A DNA stretch of 64,000 nucleotides from UKL13-3 sp040387195 (lineage in GTDB: Bacteria; Bacteroidota; Bacteroidia; UKL13-3). The stretch is taken from the NCBI GenBank assembly GCA_040387195.1, contig JAZKEF010000017.1, positions 62,001 through 126,000 of the forward strand, given 5' to 3'. Shown here piece after piece: positions 8,337 to 16,030 of this stretch. Under the pieces are notes generated by a model. That model did no database searches. It was not told where the DNA came from and saw only the letters and a program-made list of their open reading frames with translations. Position 1 is the first letter of the stretch, and every line of letters starts with the position of its first letter. The translations under genes and the position numbers were made by a program.

Positions 8337-10724
8337 TTAGGACCCACACGAAACACAGCCATCCTCCATACTACAGCTTTCGCCTGTAAATTCGGTTGTG
8401 ATATCATCAATAGGATTTACCTGTTGCTCTGCTATTGGAATAACAGGAGTCATTTCTTCGCTTCCTTGTTTTTCGATGGTGAACTGAACGGCCTGTGTTG
8501 CTGCTTGTGTTCGCAGGTAATACATGCCGGTTTTCAATCCGCTTTTCCATGCATGGAAGTGCATTGATGTCAATTTGGAAGCTGTAGGTGTATCCACAAA
8601 CAGATTCAATGATTGCGATTGACAGATATAGGCTCCGCGATCGGCAGCCATATCAATAAGGTTCCGTTGTTTGATTTCCCAAACGGTTTTGTACAACTCT
8701 TTAATCTCGGCAGGAATGCCCGGAATCTGTTGAATAGAACCATTGGCAGCAATGATGTTATTTTTCATTTCATTGTTCCACAAGCCCAGTGATACCAGGT
8801 CTTTCAAAAGATGTTTGTTTACGATTACAAACTCTCCGCTCAATACACGTCTCGAATAAATATTGGAAGTGTATGGTTCAAAACATTCGTTGTTTCCAAG
8901 GATCTGTGAAGTGGATGCTGTTGGCATCGGAGCTACCAGTAAGGAGTTGCGCACACCGTGTTTCATTACATCGGCACGCAATGTTTCCCAATCCCAACGG
9001 TCCGTTGGTTGCGTATTCCACATATCAAACTGGAATTGTCCTTTTGATAAAGGTGAACCTGTAAATGTTTCGTATGCGCCATCCTTAATAGCCAAATCTT
9101 TACTGGCTGTCATGGCTGCAAAGTAGATGGTTTCAAAAATGTTCTTGTTCAACATCTTAGCCAAATCACTCTCAAAAGGCAAACGCAACAGGATAAACAC
9201 ATCCGCTAATCCTTGTACTCCCAATCCAATCGGTCGGTGACGCAGGTTTGAATTTTGTGCTTCAATTACCGGGTAATAGTTGTTGTCGATAATTTTATTC
9301 AGGTTAACTGTTACCTGATAGGTTACATCGTATAGTTTTTTGTGGTCGAACTGGCCATTGGTGATAAAACGAGGTAGTGCCAATGATGCAAGGTTACATA
9401 CAGCCACTTCATCCGGACTGGTGTATTCCATGATCTCGGTGCAGAGGTTACTGCTTTTGATGGTACCCAGATTCTGCTGGTTGCTTTTGCGGTTAGCAGC
9501 ATCTTTGTACAACATATAAGGCGTGCCGGTTTCGGTTTGCGATTCAATGATGGCAAACCAGAGTTCTTGTGCCTTAATGGTTTTACGTGCTTTACCTTCT
9601 TGCTCGTAGCGTGTATACAACGCTTCAAATTCTTCGCCCCAGCAGTCGCTCAGACCGGGTGCTTCATTGGGGCAGAACAAACTCCACTGACCATCTTCTT
9701 CCACACGTTTCATGAACAAATCGCAAATCCACAATGCATAAAACAAATCGCGCGCACGCATTTCTTCTTTACCATGGTTTTTACGTAAGTCAAGGAACGC
9801 AAATACATCAGCATGCCAAGGTTCTAAATAAATGGCAAATGCACCTTTACGTTTTCCTCCACCTTGATCGACATAACGCGCAGTGTCGTTAAATACTCGC
9901 AGCATCGGAATGATTCCATTGCTTGTGCCATTTGTTCCGCCAATATAAGAACCGGTAGCACGCACATTGTGAATAGCCAACCCGATTCCACCGGCACTTT
10001 GTGAGATTTTAGCGGTTTGTTTTAACGTATCGTAAATCCCATCAATGCTGTCATCTTTCATGGTTAACAGGAAACATGACGACATCTGAGGTTTAGGTGT
10101 TCCTGCATTAAACAGGGTAGGAGTAGCATGTGTAAACCAACGCTCACTCATCAGGTTGTAAGTTTCAATGGCGCTGTCGATATCATTTTTGTGGATGCCA
10201 ATTGCCACACGCATGTACATGTGTTGTGGACGTTCAACCACTTTGCCTTCCATTCTCAGGAGGTAGGATTTTTCCAACGTCTTAAATCCGAAATAATCGA
10301 ACCCGAAATCCCTGTCGTATATAATGGTACTGTCCAGCAACTCTGCATTGGCTTCAATAACCTCCCATACATCATCGGCAAGCAAAGGAGTTTTTTTACC
10401 ACTCGCACTATCTACATAAGTGTAGAGTTTACGCATGGTTTCCGAGAAAGACTTTACGGTGTTTTTATGCAAATTGCTGATGGCAATACGTGATGCCAGC
10501 AAAGCATAATCAGGGTGTTTGGTCGATAACGATGCTGCTGTTTCGGCAGCCAAGTTATCAAGGTCTGTTGTTGCCACACCATCATAAATTCCTTCAATCA
10601 CCTTCTTGGCAACATCAATCGGATTTACCAGCTGACTTAAACTATAGGATAACTTCTCGATACGGGCTGTTACTTTGTCAAACTTGATGCTTTCTTTTTT
10701 ACCGTTTCTTTTTACTACGTACAT
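8337..10724 (-). CDS. nrdA: class Ia ribonucleoside-diphosphate reductase, alpha subunit
   Basis: Catalytic R1 subunit (795 residues) that reduces NDPs to dNDPs. Residues 1-90 form an ATP-cone (YVVKRNGKKESIKFDK), the site of dATP feedback. The redox cysteine of the active site is C217 (SSCFLLTM). The N-x-C-x-E triad appears in NLCTEIMEY, its partner cysteine in VAVCNLAS, and the tyrosine pathway near MPTASTSQILGNNE. The C-terminal thioredoxin-reducible pair is CVSCGS. It lies 184 bp downstream of nrdB on the same strand, in the order B then A. Confidence 0.97.
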   Translation of the reverse strand: MYVVKRNGKKESIKFDKVTARIEKLSYSLSQLVNPIDVAKKVIEGIYDGVATTDLDNLAAETAASLSTKHPDYALLASRIAISNLHKNTVKSFSETMRKLYTYVDSASGKKTPLLADDVWEVIEANAELLDSTIIYDRDFGFDYFGFKTLEKSYLLRMEGKVVERPQHMYMRVAIGIHKNDIDSAIETYNLMSERWFTHATPTLFNAGTPKPQMSSCFLLTMKDDSIDGIYDTLKQTAKISQSAGGIGLAIHNVRATGSYIGGTNGTSNGIIPMLRVFNDTARYVDQGGGKRKGAFAIYLEPWHADVFAFLDLRKNHGKEEMRARDLFYALWICDLFMKRVEEDGQWSLFCPNEAPGLSDCWGEEFEALYTRYEQEGKARKTIKAQELWFAIIESQTETGTPYMLYKDAANRKSNQQNLGTIKSSNLCTEIMEYTSPDEVAVCNLASLALPRFITNGQFDHKKLYDVTYQVTVNLNKIIDNNYYPVIEAQNSNLRHRPIGLGVQGLADVFILLRLPFESDLAKMLNKNIFETIYFAAMTASKDLAIKDGAYETFTGSPLSKGQFQFDMWNTQPTDRWDWETLRADVMKHGVRNSLLVAPMPTASTSQILGNNECFEPYTSNIYSRRVLSGEFVIVNKHLLKDLVSLGLWNNEMKNNIIAANGSIQQIPGIPAEIKELYKTVWEIKQRNLIDMAADRGAYICQSQSLNLFVDTPTASKLTSMHFHAWKSGLKTGMYYLRTQAATQAVQFTIEKQGSEEMTPVIPIAEQQVNPIDDITTEFTGESCSMEDGCVSCGS

Positions 10725-10758
10725 ATACTAAATGTTTTAAAATGTCTAATGTTTTATC

Positions 10759-10907
10759 GCCACAGATTATCACAGATTTCTTTTTGTTAAGAAATGTTTA
10801 CTGATGTATTCTGTCGCTTGTTGTGCTTCGCACTTGTTAATTGTGTTGACATGCTGCGTAAATTTCTGGGCATGTCTTTTTTTATTTAATCTGTGTTAAT
10901 CAGTGGC
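10759..10907. repeat. inverted arms of the CCACAGATT-type repeat, locus 2
   Basis: Left arm begins GCCACAGATTATCACAGATT (10759-10778); right arm is AATCTGTGTTAATCAGTGGC (10888-10907). The pair bounds nearly the whole nrdB-nrdA spacer, so a transcript through both genes would carry it. Confidence 0.65.
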
Positions 10908-10908
10908 A

Positions 10909-11886
10909 TTAAAAATCTTCTTCTAATGAGAAAGTTTGTGCGTCTTTATTGCCCGTCATTACACCTGCTTTTTGGTAATCGCCCACGCGTTTTTCAAAGA
11001 AGTTGGTTTTGCCCTGAAGCGAGATCATCTCCATAAAATCAAACGGATTTGTGGCGTTGTAGATACGAGCGTAACCGAGTTCACTCAGCCACCTGTCGGC
11101 CACAAACTCAATATACTGTTGCATCAGTTTGGCATTCATGCCAATCAAATCAACAGGCAATGCTTCCGATACAAATTCCTTTTCGATGGTTACAGCATCA
11201 CGGATGATGGTATGCACCTGTTCTTCGGTGAGTTTGTTTTGCAACATGCTGTACAATAAACAGGCAAACTCGCAATGCAATCCTTCATCTCGGCTAATCA
11301 ACTCATTGCTGAAGGTAAGGCCCGGCAACAAACCACGTTTCTTCAACCAAAAGATGGAACAAAAACTTCCGCTGAAGAAAATTCCTTCGATAGCAGCAAA
11401 AGCAACAAGGCGTTCCGCGAAGGTTCCGTTCTGGATCCAACGCAAGGCCCATTCCGCTTTTTTCTTTACAGCGGGAACTGTTTCAATGGCATGGAATAAA
11501 TGATTTTTGGTAGCGTTGTCTTTAATGTAGGTATCAATAAGCAATGCATAGGTTTCAGAGTGGATATTCTCCATCATAATCTGGAAGCCATAAAAACAAC
11601 GTGCCTCAGGCAGTTGCACTTCACTCATAAAGTTTACCGCAAGGTTTTCGTTTACAATGCCATCGCTTGCTGCAAAAAAAGCAAGGATGTGTGAAATGAA
11701 GTGACGCTCACCATCATTGAGGTTGGCCCAGTCTTTTAAGTCATCACTTAAATCAATTTCTTCGGCTGTCCAAAAACTGGCTTCATGCTTTTTGTACATC
11801 TCCCATATTTGAGGATAGTTGATAGGAAGAATCACAAAGCGATCTTTGTTTTCTCTCAATAAAAGTTCATCGGACTGGTTTTGCAT
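10909..11886 (-). CDS. nrdB: class Ia ribonucleoside-diphosphate reductase, beta subunit
   Basis: Radical-generating R2 subunit. Starting at the ATG at 11886 (MQNQSDELL) gives 325 residues, the usual length; the frame stays open 63 bp further up. Diiron ligands fit ASDGIVNENL (D), MMENIHSETY (E, H), IEGIFFSG (E) and ISRDEGLHCEF (E, H). The radical tyrosine is the Y of ENIHSETY, spaced as E115-H118-Y122 in E. coli NrdB. The C-terminal TFSLEEDF matches the tail that docks on NrdA. Upstream DNA holds two unusual palindromes. Confidence 0.96.
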   Translation of the reverse strand: MQNQSDELLLRENKDRFVILPINYPQIWEMYKKHEASFWTAEEIDLSDDLKDWANLNDGERHFISHILAFFAASDGIVNENLAVNFMSEVQLPEARCFYGFQIMMENIHSETYALLIDTYIKDNATKNHLFHAIETVPAVKKKAEWALRWIQNGTFAERLVAFAAIEGIFFSGSFCSIFWLKKRGLLPGLTFSNELISRDEGLHCEFACLLYSMLQNKLTEEQVHTIIRDAVTIEKEFVSEALPVDLIGMNAKLMQQYIEFVADRWLSELGYARIYNATNPFDFMEMISLQGKTNFFEKRVGDYQKAGVMTGNKDAQTFSLEEDF

Positions 11887-12104
11887 CGGTACTGTATTTA
11901 TCGTGTTCAATGGGTTGCAATACTTGAGCAACAACGATAAACGTACCACGATGCCGGAGGCATTATTGATATGCTACAGTTGTGCAATCACCTTTATTGC
12001 GAAGGTTAGGCACAAAATTGTTTTGAATAGTAATCTGACTCCCCGACATCAACCGGGTTACAGCTGCGCTACAGTTCATGATTTCCACATGATTCCCTAT
12101 TAAT

Positions 12105-12125
12105 TCGTTTACAATTTGTAAACGA
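12105..12125. promoter_or_regulatory. perfect palindrome upstream of nrdB
   Basis: Arms TCGTTTACAA and TTGTAAACGA flank a single T, giving a 21-bp perfect odd-length palindrome about 220 bp before the nrdB start. It is suited to a dimeric repressor. It does not resemble the known NrdR box (two ACActATaTAt-like boxes). Confidence 0.5.
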
Positions 12126-12418
12126 CAAAACAATATTGAAAAGACCTAATGCAAGTATACATTAGAAGGATTTAGCACTTGGAGAAAGTTAATCACAACC
12201 TTGTTGATATCAACGGAAATGCTTGATGGATAAGCACGAATTAATTTTTTAATAGGGGAGAAGATAAAAAGAGGAGTACGTGTAAATCGAAGCCGACTTC
12301 TATTGGTATCGCTTACGCGTTATCTTATCATTTTGGTGCCAATAAGATCAGGCTTTAAACCCTATTCGTTTTCTCTCTTTTGGCTTAGGAGTGAAAGGTC
12401 TTGATAAGGGAATTTTTT

Positions 12419-12443
12419 GTGGTATCACAATTTGTGATACCAC
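12419..12443. promoter_or_regulatory. perfect 25-bp palindrome sharing its core with 12105-12125
   Basis: Arms GTGGTATCACAA and TTGTGATACCAC flank a single T. The central nine bases ACAATTTGT are the same as in the palindrome 294 bp to the left. It lies 62 bp beyond the GNAT stop codon. No gene starts next to it. Confidence 0.5.
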
Positions 12444-12504
12444 CATTTCACTGCTGAATGCGTGTCTCACGTTACAAGTGTAAGAGGGAACCTTCTTCGC
12501 GAAA

Positions 12505-13071
12505 CTAAATAATATTGATAAACTCTTCCTTCAGTAACCCAAACGCCACAGAGTCGGTATTTACTCCTTCATAATGGTAATGCTTGCGGAACAAACCTTC
12601 TTGCCGGAATCCAAACTTTTTCAGGGTAGCCAAAGATGCTTCATTGTCTGCTGCCGCAAAGGCTTCAACTCTTACCAATCCCATTTCGTTGAAACCATAT
12701 TTCAAGACCTCCAAAAACGCTTCCGCCATCAGTCCTTTTCTGCGATCGGATTCATGCTCCAATCTGTAAAACGCCTCCGCCCTAAAATGCGGAATATACC
12801 AGGTATGGTAACCACACCATCCCATAAAACGATTTGTTTGCTTGTCGCGAATCTGGAAATACAGGAAGGATTTATTAAAGGAGGTTAAGCCTTTATCAAA
12901 ACGATCTTTTTCTTTGGCCAGTTCTTCGTCATTTGCATGGCCGAACAATTCTTTTAGTTCGGTATCAGTAAGATTTGTGAATGCTTGCTGATACACTTCC
13001 TGTGTAAATGCTTTTAATAGTAATCTTTTCGTTTCGATGGTGTATTGGGTAAGTGGTGTCATTGGAGTCAA
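12505..13071 (-). CDS. GNAT acetyltransferase, RimJ/RimL-like
   Basis: A 188-residue GNAT-fold N-acetyltransferase of the RimJ/RimL/SpeG-like group (Acetyltransf_3). The N-terminal strand ETKRLLLKAF is typical. The acetyl-CoA loop is divergent: EHESDRRKGLMAEAFLEVLKY, with R-K-G-L-M-A in place of the consensus R-G-x-G-x-A. Then RVEAFAAADNEASLATLKKFGFRQEG, the usual end of the domain. The substrate (protein N-terminus, polyamine or small molecule) cannot be read off. Monocistronic by position. Confidence 0.9.
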   Translation of the reverse strand: MTPMTPLTQYTIETKRLLLKAFTQEVYQQAFTNLTDTELKELFGHANDEELAKEKDRFDKGLTSFNKSFLYFQIRDKQTNRFMGWCGYHTWYIPHFRAEAFYRLEHESDRRKGLMAEAFLEVLKYGFNEMGLVRVEAFAAADNEASLATLKKFGFRQEGLFRKHYHYEGVNTDSVAFGLLKEEFINII

Positions 13072-13160
13072 ATATAAACAAAATGATGTTTGCTTTTGCT
13101 CTTGGCTATTGGCAGATTTAGAGTTAGGTATGGGTCTTACCGTTCTAATGATTATTTCAG

Positions 13161-13209
13161 TTTTACCGCAACGAACGCAACGTTTGACGCAGCGAACGTT
13201 GCGGTAAAA
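13161..13209. repeat. inverted repeat with 13-bp arms
   Basis: TTTTACCGCAACG (13161-13173) and CGTTGCGGTAAAA (13197-13209) are perfect reverse complements. The loop repeats the ACG-CAACG theme. It abuts the DoxX terminator on its right. Confidence 0.55.
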
Positions 13210-13246
13210 AAATGCCCGACTCTACGATTGATGAGTCAGGCATTTG
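13207..13246 (-). terminator. intrinsic terminator of the DoxX-like gene
   Basis: On the minus strand, arms AAATGCCTGACTC and GAGTCGGGCATTT form a hairpin with one G-U pair and are followed by a run of T. It sits just past the DoxX-like stop codon. Confidence 0.8.
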
Positions 13247-13262
13247 TTATTGTTGGAAACAA

Positions 13263-13634
13263 TTAAGCTACAGGAACCAATTGTTGTTTGCGCAAACGGA
13301 ACCAGTAGGAGGCACTTAATAAAACTAATGCAATCAATGGTCCCGCAAATGGAGTTTGTGTTGAAAGGTGGAACCAGACAGCACCAATAAACGTAAAGGC
13401 AAAACCCGCATATGCCCATTCTTTCAACGTTTCCTTTTTGATGGGAGCAATAAGGGTAATAGCACCCAATAACTTCGCCAATCCTAAAAACGGAATAATA
13501 TATCCCGGTAATCCCAGTGTTTCGAATCCTTTCACAATTTCGGGGTTCCCCGATAAATACATCACTCCGCTTAATAGCATTCCTAACGATATCAAGCCAG
13601 TAAATGTCCAATACATCATATTTGTTGTTTTCAT
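13263..13634 (-). CDS. DoxX-like four-helix membrane protein
   Basis: Small inner-membrane protein of 123 residues from the ATG at 13634 (MKTTNMMYW). Four hydrophobic helices are visible: around YWTFTGLISLGMLLSGVMY, IIPFLGLAKLLGAITLIA, YAGFAFTFIGAVWFHL and LIALVLLSASYWF. The LGxAKLLGAxxLI stretch in helix 2 is the hallmark of the DoxX/DoxX-like_2 family. The divergent HxlR regulator and the palindromes between them suggest control by that regulator, often seen for redox or electrophile stress (inference). Confidence 0.88.
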   Translation of the reverse strand: MKTTNMMYWTFTGLISLGMLLSGVMYLSGNPEIVKGFETLGLPGYIIPFLGLAKLLGAITLIAPIKKETLKEWAYAGFAFTFIGAVWFHLSTQTPFAGPLIALVLLSASYWFRLRKQQLVPVA

Positions 13635-13706
13635 AAAAAAATAAATTGAGCAACAAAGGTGGAGTGGCATTCATTTACTTTTGGTATGGGTTTACTCGCA
13701 GAAACC

Positions 13707-13743
13707 GGTTTCCTTCAGGAAACCAACTTGATTCACAGTTGGT
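13707..13743. promoter_or_regulatory. overlapping inverted repeats in the DoxX/HxlR divergent promoter
   Basis: Two perfect 7-bp-arm inverted repeats overlap: GGTTTCC-TTCA-GGAAACC (13707-13724) and ACCAACT-8 bp-AGTTGGT (13722-13743). They lie between the divergent starts at 13634 and 13762, where an HxlR dimer would control both genes. Confidence 0.55.
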
Positions 13744-13761
13744 TTGTAGGTAATATTGCAC

Positions 13762-14157
13762 ATGATAAAAGCAGAAAGTCAAACAGTGCCGGATCCGGAA
13801 GCAGTTGAAGTTGATCATAAACTGTGTTCGGGCGATCACAAACAAAAACAACTTGCCATCCGCGATGTGATGCAATTGTTGAGTGGTAAATGGAAGATTC
13901 AGATTATCGGAACACTAAGGTTTGGCGGGAAATTGCGGTTTATGGATTTATTGAGGGAGGTGGATGGGATTGCTGCAAAGATGTTGTCGAAAGAACTACA
14001 GGAGTTGGAGGCCAATCAATTGGTGAAAAGAACGGTGATGAACACAAAACCGATTACGGTTGAGTATGAAATAACGGAATACGGTAAGTCACTCGACCAT
14101 ATTATTTGGGCAATGGTGACATGGGGACTTAAACACCGTGAAAAGATTATGCATTAG
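13762..14157 (+). CDS. HxlR family transcriptional regulator
   Basis: Winged-helix regulator of 131 residues. The family core is unmistakable: DVMQLLSGKWKIQIIGTL, then GGKLRFMDLLREVDGIAAKMLSKELQELEANQLVKR, then VEYEITEYGKSL. A cysteine at the N-terminal side (DHKLCSGDHK) could serve thiol sensing as in other HxlR/HypR proteins (inference). I chose the ATG at 13762; a TTG two codons earlier overlaps the likely -7 element TAATATTG (13751-13758), which would make the mRNA almost leaderless. Confidence 0.93.
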   Translation: MIKAESQTVPDPEAVEVDHKLCSGDHKQKQLAIRDVMQLLSGKWKIQIIGTLRFGGKLRFMDLLREVDGIAAKMLSKELQELEANQLVKRTVMNTKPITVEYEITEYGKSLDHIIWAMVTWGLKHREKIMH

Positions 14158-14164
14158 CTGAGTA

Positions 14165-14218
14165 AAAGCCACAGATTGCCAAATTCATTTCATTTAAATT
14201 CGCGCAATCAGCGGCTTT
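14165..14218. repeat. compact CCACAGATT-type inverted repeat, locus 3
   Basis: AAAGCCACAGATTGC and GCAATCAGCGGCTTT are reverse complements with two mismatches over 15 bp and a 24-bp loop. It sits between the HxlR stop and the condensin terminator and may serve as an HxlR terminator. Confidence 0.6.
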
Positions 14219-14236
14219 CGTCTGACACGCGACCAA

Positions 14237-14270
14237 ACAAAAAATGCCCAACCAAACCGGTCGGGCATCT
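14237..14270 (-). terminator. intrinsic terminator of the condensin operon
   Basis: Minus-strand hairpin GATGCCCGACC...GGTTGGGCATT with a following T-run, 22 bp after the last condensin gene. Confidence 0.8.
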
Positions 14271-14291
14271 TCTTTTCAAATAGTATTAATA

Positions 14292-14837
14292 TTATTCTTC
14301 CACAGCCTCTGCTTCGGCAGCATTCAGTTTACCCTTTGCGAAGTTTTTGGCAAAGTCCATGAATACTTTATAAGCAGGAGTGAACGTAAACCGCTTATCG
14401 CTGGCACTGCGGTCGATGATATTCCTACGGTTCAGGGTTCCGAAGAACTGCCTACGGGCTTCACTGTTCTTGAGCTGGTTGTTGTTTTGAATCAAATCGA
14501 TGTACGATGAGTTGTCGAGTAAACTATCAATATAATCGTATTCAAATTCGGCATACTGTATTTCTTCGAGGAAGTTTTTGCCTTCCTTATCCAGTTCGTA
14601 ACATAACAAACCAAGGAAAATACAGATGTCGCGGCTCAGCATCTCCATTGTTTCTTCACTGATCAAATACGCATAATCCGATTTGATGTCGAGGTAAAAC
14701 TCAAACGTTTCTTTGAAAAACTTGCCGTAAAAATCGGCACTGTTTTTCAATTCAATAAACTTGGCATCGGTTGCCAATATGAACTTGCCATCCAGCAAGT
14801 CACCTACTATTTCTTTATGATATCTAGGAAAGTCCAT
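14292..14837 (-). CDS. MksE/JetB-like condensin accessory subunit (KITE-like)
   Basis: Third gene of a three-gene operon, 181 residues. It overlaps the kleisin-like gene by 14 bp, which points to coupled translation. The C-terminal half (RRQFFGTLNRRNIIDRSASDKRFTFTPAYKVFMDFA) looks like a winged helix with a wing hairpin, as in MukE/MksE. The N-terminal half is acidic and helical. A function is assigned mainly by position next to an SMC ATPase and a kleisin-like protein; the sequence alone is too divergent for a firm family call. Ends in an acidic tail. Confidence 0.7.
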   Translation of the reverse strand: MDFPRYHKEIVGDLLDGKFILATDAKFIELKNSADFYGKFFKETFEFYLDIKSDYAYLISEETMEMLSRDICIFLGLLCYELDKEGKNFLEEIQYAEFEYDYIDSLLDNSSYIDLIQNNNQLKNSEARRQFFGTLNRRNIIDRSASDKRFTFTPAYKVFMDFAKNFAKGKLNAAEAEAVEE

Positions 14838-16020
14838 GTCGTTTAATTTTAATTTTTGGTACGCGTAAATTCATTTCTGAAGTTCTGATTACTTGTCTGT
14901 CGGCTGTTGCATCAAACTCAAGCTCTATCGAATCTTCAAACAAGAGAGTAGAGAGCGAGAAGAATTTTTCGGTTTCAATTTCCTTGTATTCGCTCTTCAA
15001 TGTTTTGCCTGCCCATTCAAAGAAGTTTTTCACCGGCAACTCCTGTGTGAGTTTGGTCATGTATAAATCTTTATTGAAAATCCATTTATCACTTGCGTTC
15101 ATGTCAGGTTCATCCAAATAAATTTCTACATTGGTCATGTATTCGTTTACATATTCCAACGCATTAAAGTACATGCTGTTGTTGTAAGGATAAGCTCGCA
15201 CGGATTTCGGAACAAATGGGGTTTCCGATTTATTTGGGTTTTTAAGAAACTCAATCCATCCCGTTAATATCATCGATTCGCTTCTGATACGTTCAATCAA
15301 TGGCAATAACTCGTTGGTTAATATTTTGGATTGCCTGAGCAAGTCATCATTGGTTTGCACCAAAAACGAATACAATTTTTCAAATTGTTGCCTGGCCAAT
15401 TCATCCTCAAAATTCAAACGTCTTACGTTGATGTATTCCGAAATGTCGAGCAACCGGTTGGTGATAGAACTTTTATTTCCAACATCCAGAATGGTATTGA
15501 GTGGTGTAATGTAGTAGTCAATCCAGAAACTGGCTTTACGTACTTTTTCACGGTAGTCAATTTTATCGACATTCGATTTTAATTCTTTGGTTTCGCTGAT
15601 TAAACGAATGGTGTTTTTTTCAACAGATTCGGTAAAATCGCGCACCTCACTGTTTAAGTCGGTAATGCGTTGCAATAAAATATTACGGTCCTTGCTAATG
15701 CCTTCTTTGATTTTTTTGAACAACGCTGTAATGGAGTGTTCATATTTTTCAATTGTTTCGGGCAATAAAGGCTTGAATTCACTTAATATAAATTCAAGCA
15801 TCTTAAAGTATACCGGACGGATTTCGTAGTCGTTCTGGATCTTTTTGAAAAACTTGTATTCAACGAGTTTATTGAGAATATCGTGGTCGTGTTCGGAAAG
15901 TACTTCATTGAGTACCTCCATTCTTACCAATCCATCCTTTACTTGTATATCAAACAATTCCTTGATGATATCAAAGTAGGTAGAGAGGAAGTTTAATATG
16001 GTCCTTGGTTCTGTTCTCAT
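14824..16020 (-). CDS. MksF/JetA-like kleisin subunit of a condensin
   Basis: Second gene, 398 residues, starting 11 bp after the SMC gene stop. The N-terminus (about residues 1-90: LNFLSTYFDIIKELF, LNEVLSEHDHDILNKLVEYKFFKKI) fits a winged helix. Then come long charged helices (about 95-260), and a C-terminal beta-rich part (FDATADRQVIRTSEMNLRVPKIKIK). This order of winged helix, helical bundle and C-terminal domain is that of MukF/MksF kleisins, which bridge the SMC heads. Shorter than typical MksF (about 440-500). Confidence 0.7.
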   Translation of the reverse strand: MRTEPRTILNFLSTYFDIIKELFDIQVKDGLVRMEVLNEVLSEHDHDILNKLVEYKFFKKIQNDYEIRPVYFKMLEFILSEFKPLLPETIEKYEHSITALFKKIKEGISKDRNILLQRITDLNSEVRDFTESVEKNTIRLISETKELKSNVDKIDYREKVRKASFWIDYYITPLNTILDVGNKSSITNRLLDISEYINVRRLNFEDELARQQFEKLYSFLVQTNDDLLRQSKILTNELLPLIERIRSESMILTGWIEFLKNPNKSETPFVPKSVRAYPYNNSMYFNALEYVNEYMTNVEIYLDEPDMNASDKWIFNKDLYMTKLTQELPVKNFFEWAGKTLKSEYKEIETEKFFSLSTLLFEDSIELEFDATADRQVIRTSEMNLRVPKIKIKRHGLS

Positions 16021-16030
16021 ATCCCTTCGG

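Larger units (their letters stand above)
11887..12504. other. 618-bp intergenic region with two perfect palindromes, no gene seen
   Basis: Lies between nrdB and the GNAT gene, both on the minus strand. It holds the palindromes at 12105-12125 and 12419-12443. The rest is AT-rich with many stops in all frames, and I see no tRNA, small RNA family or coding frame. Confidence 0.6.
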
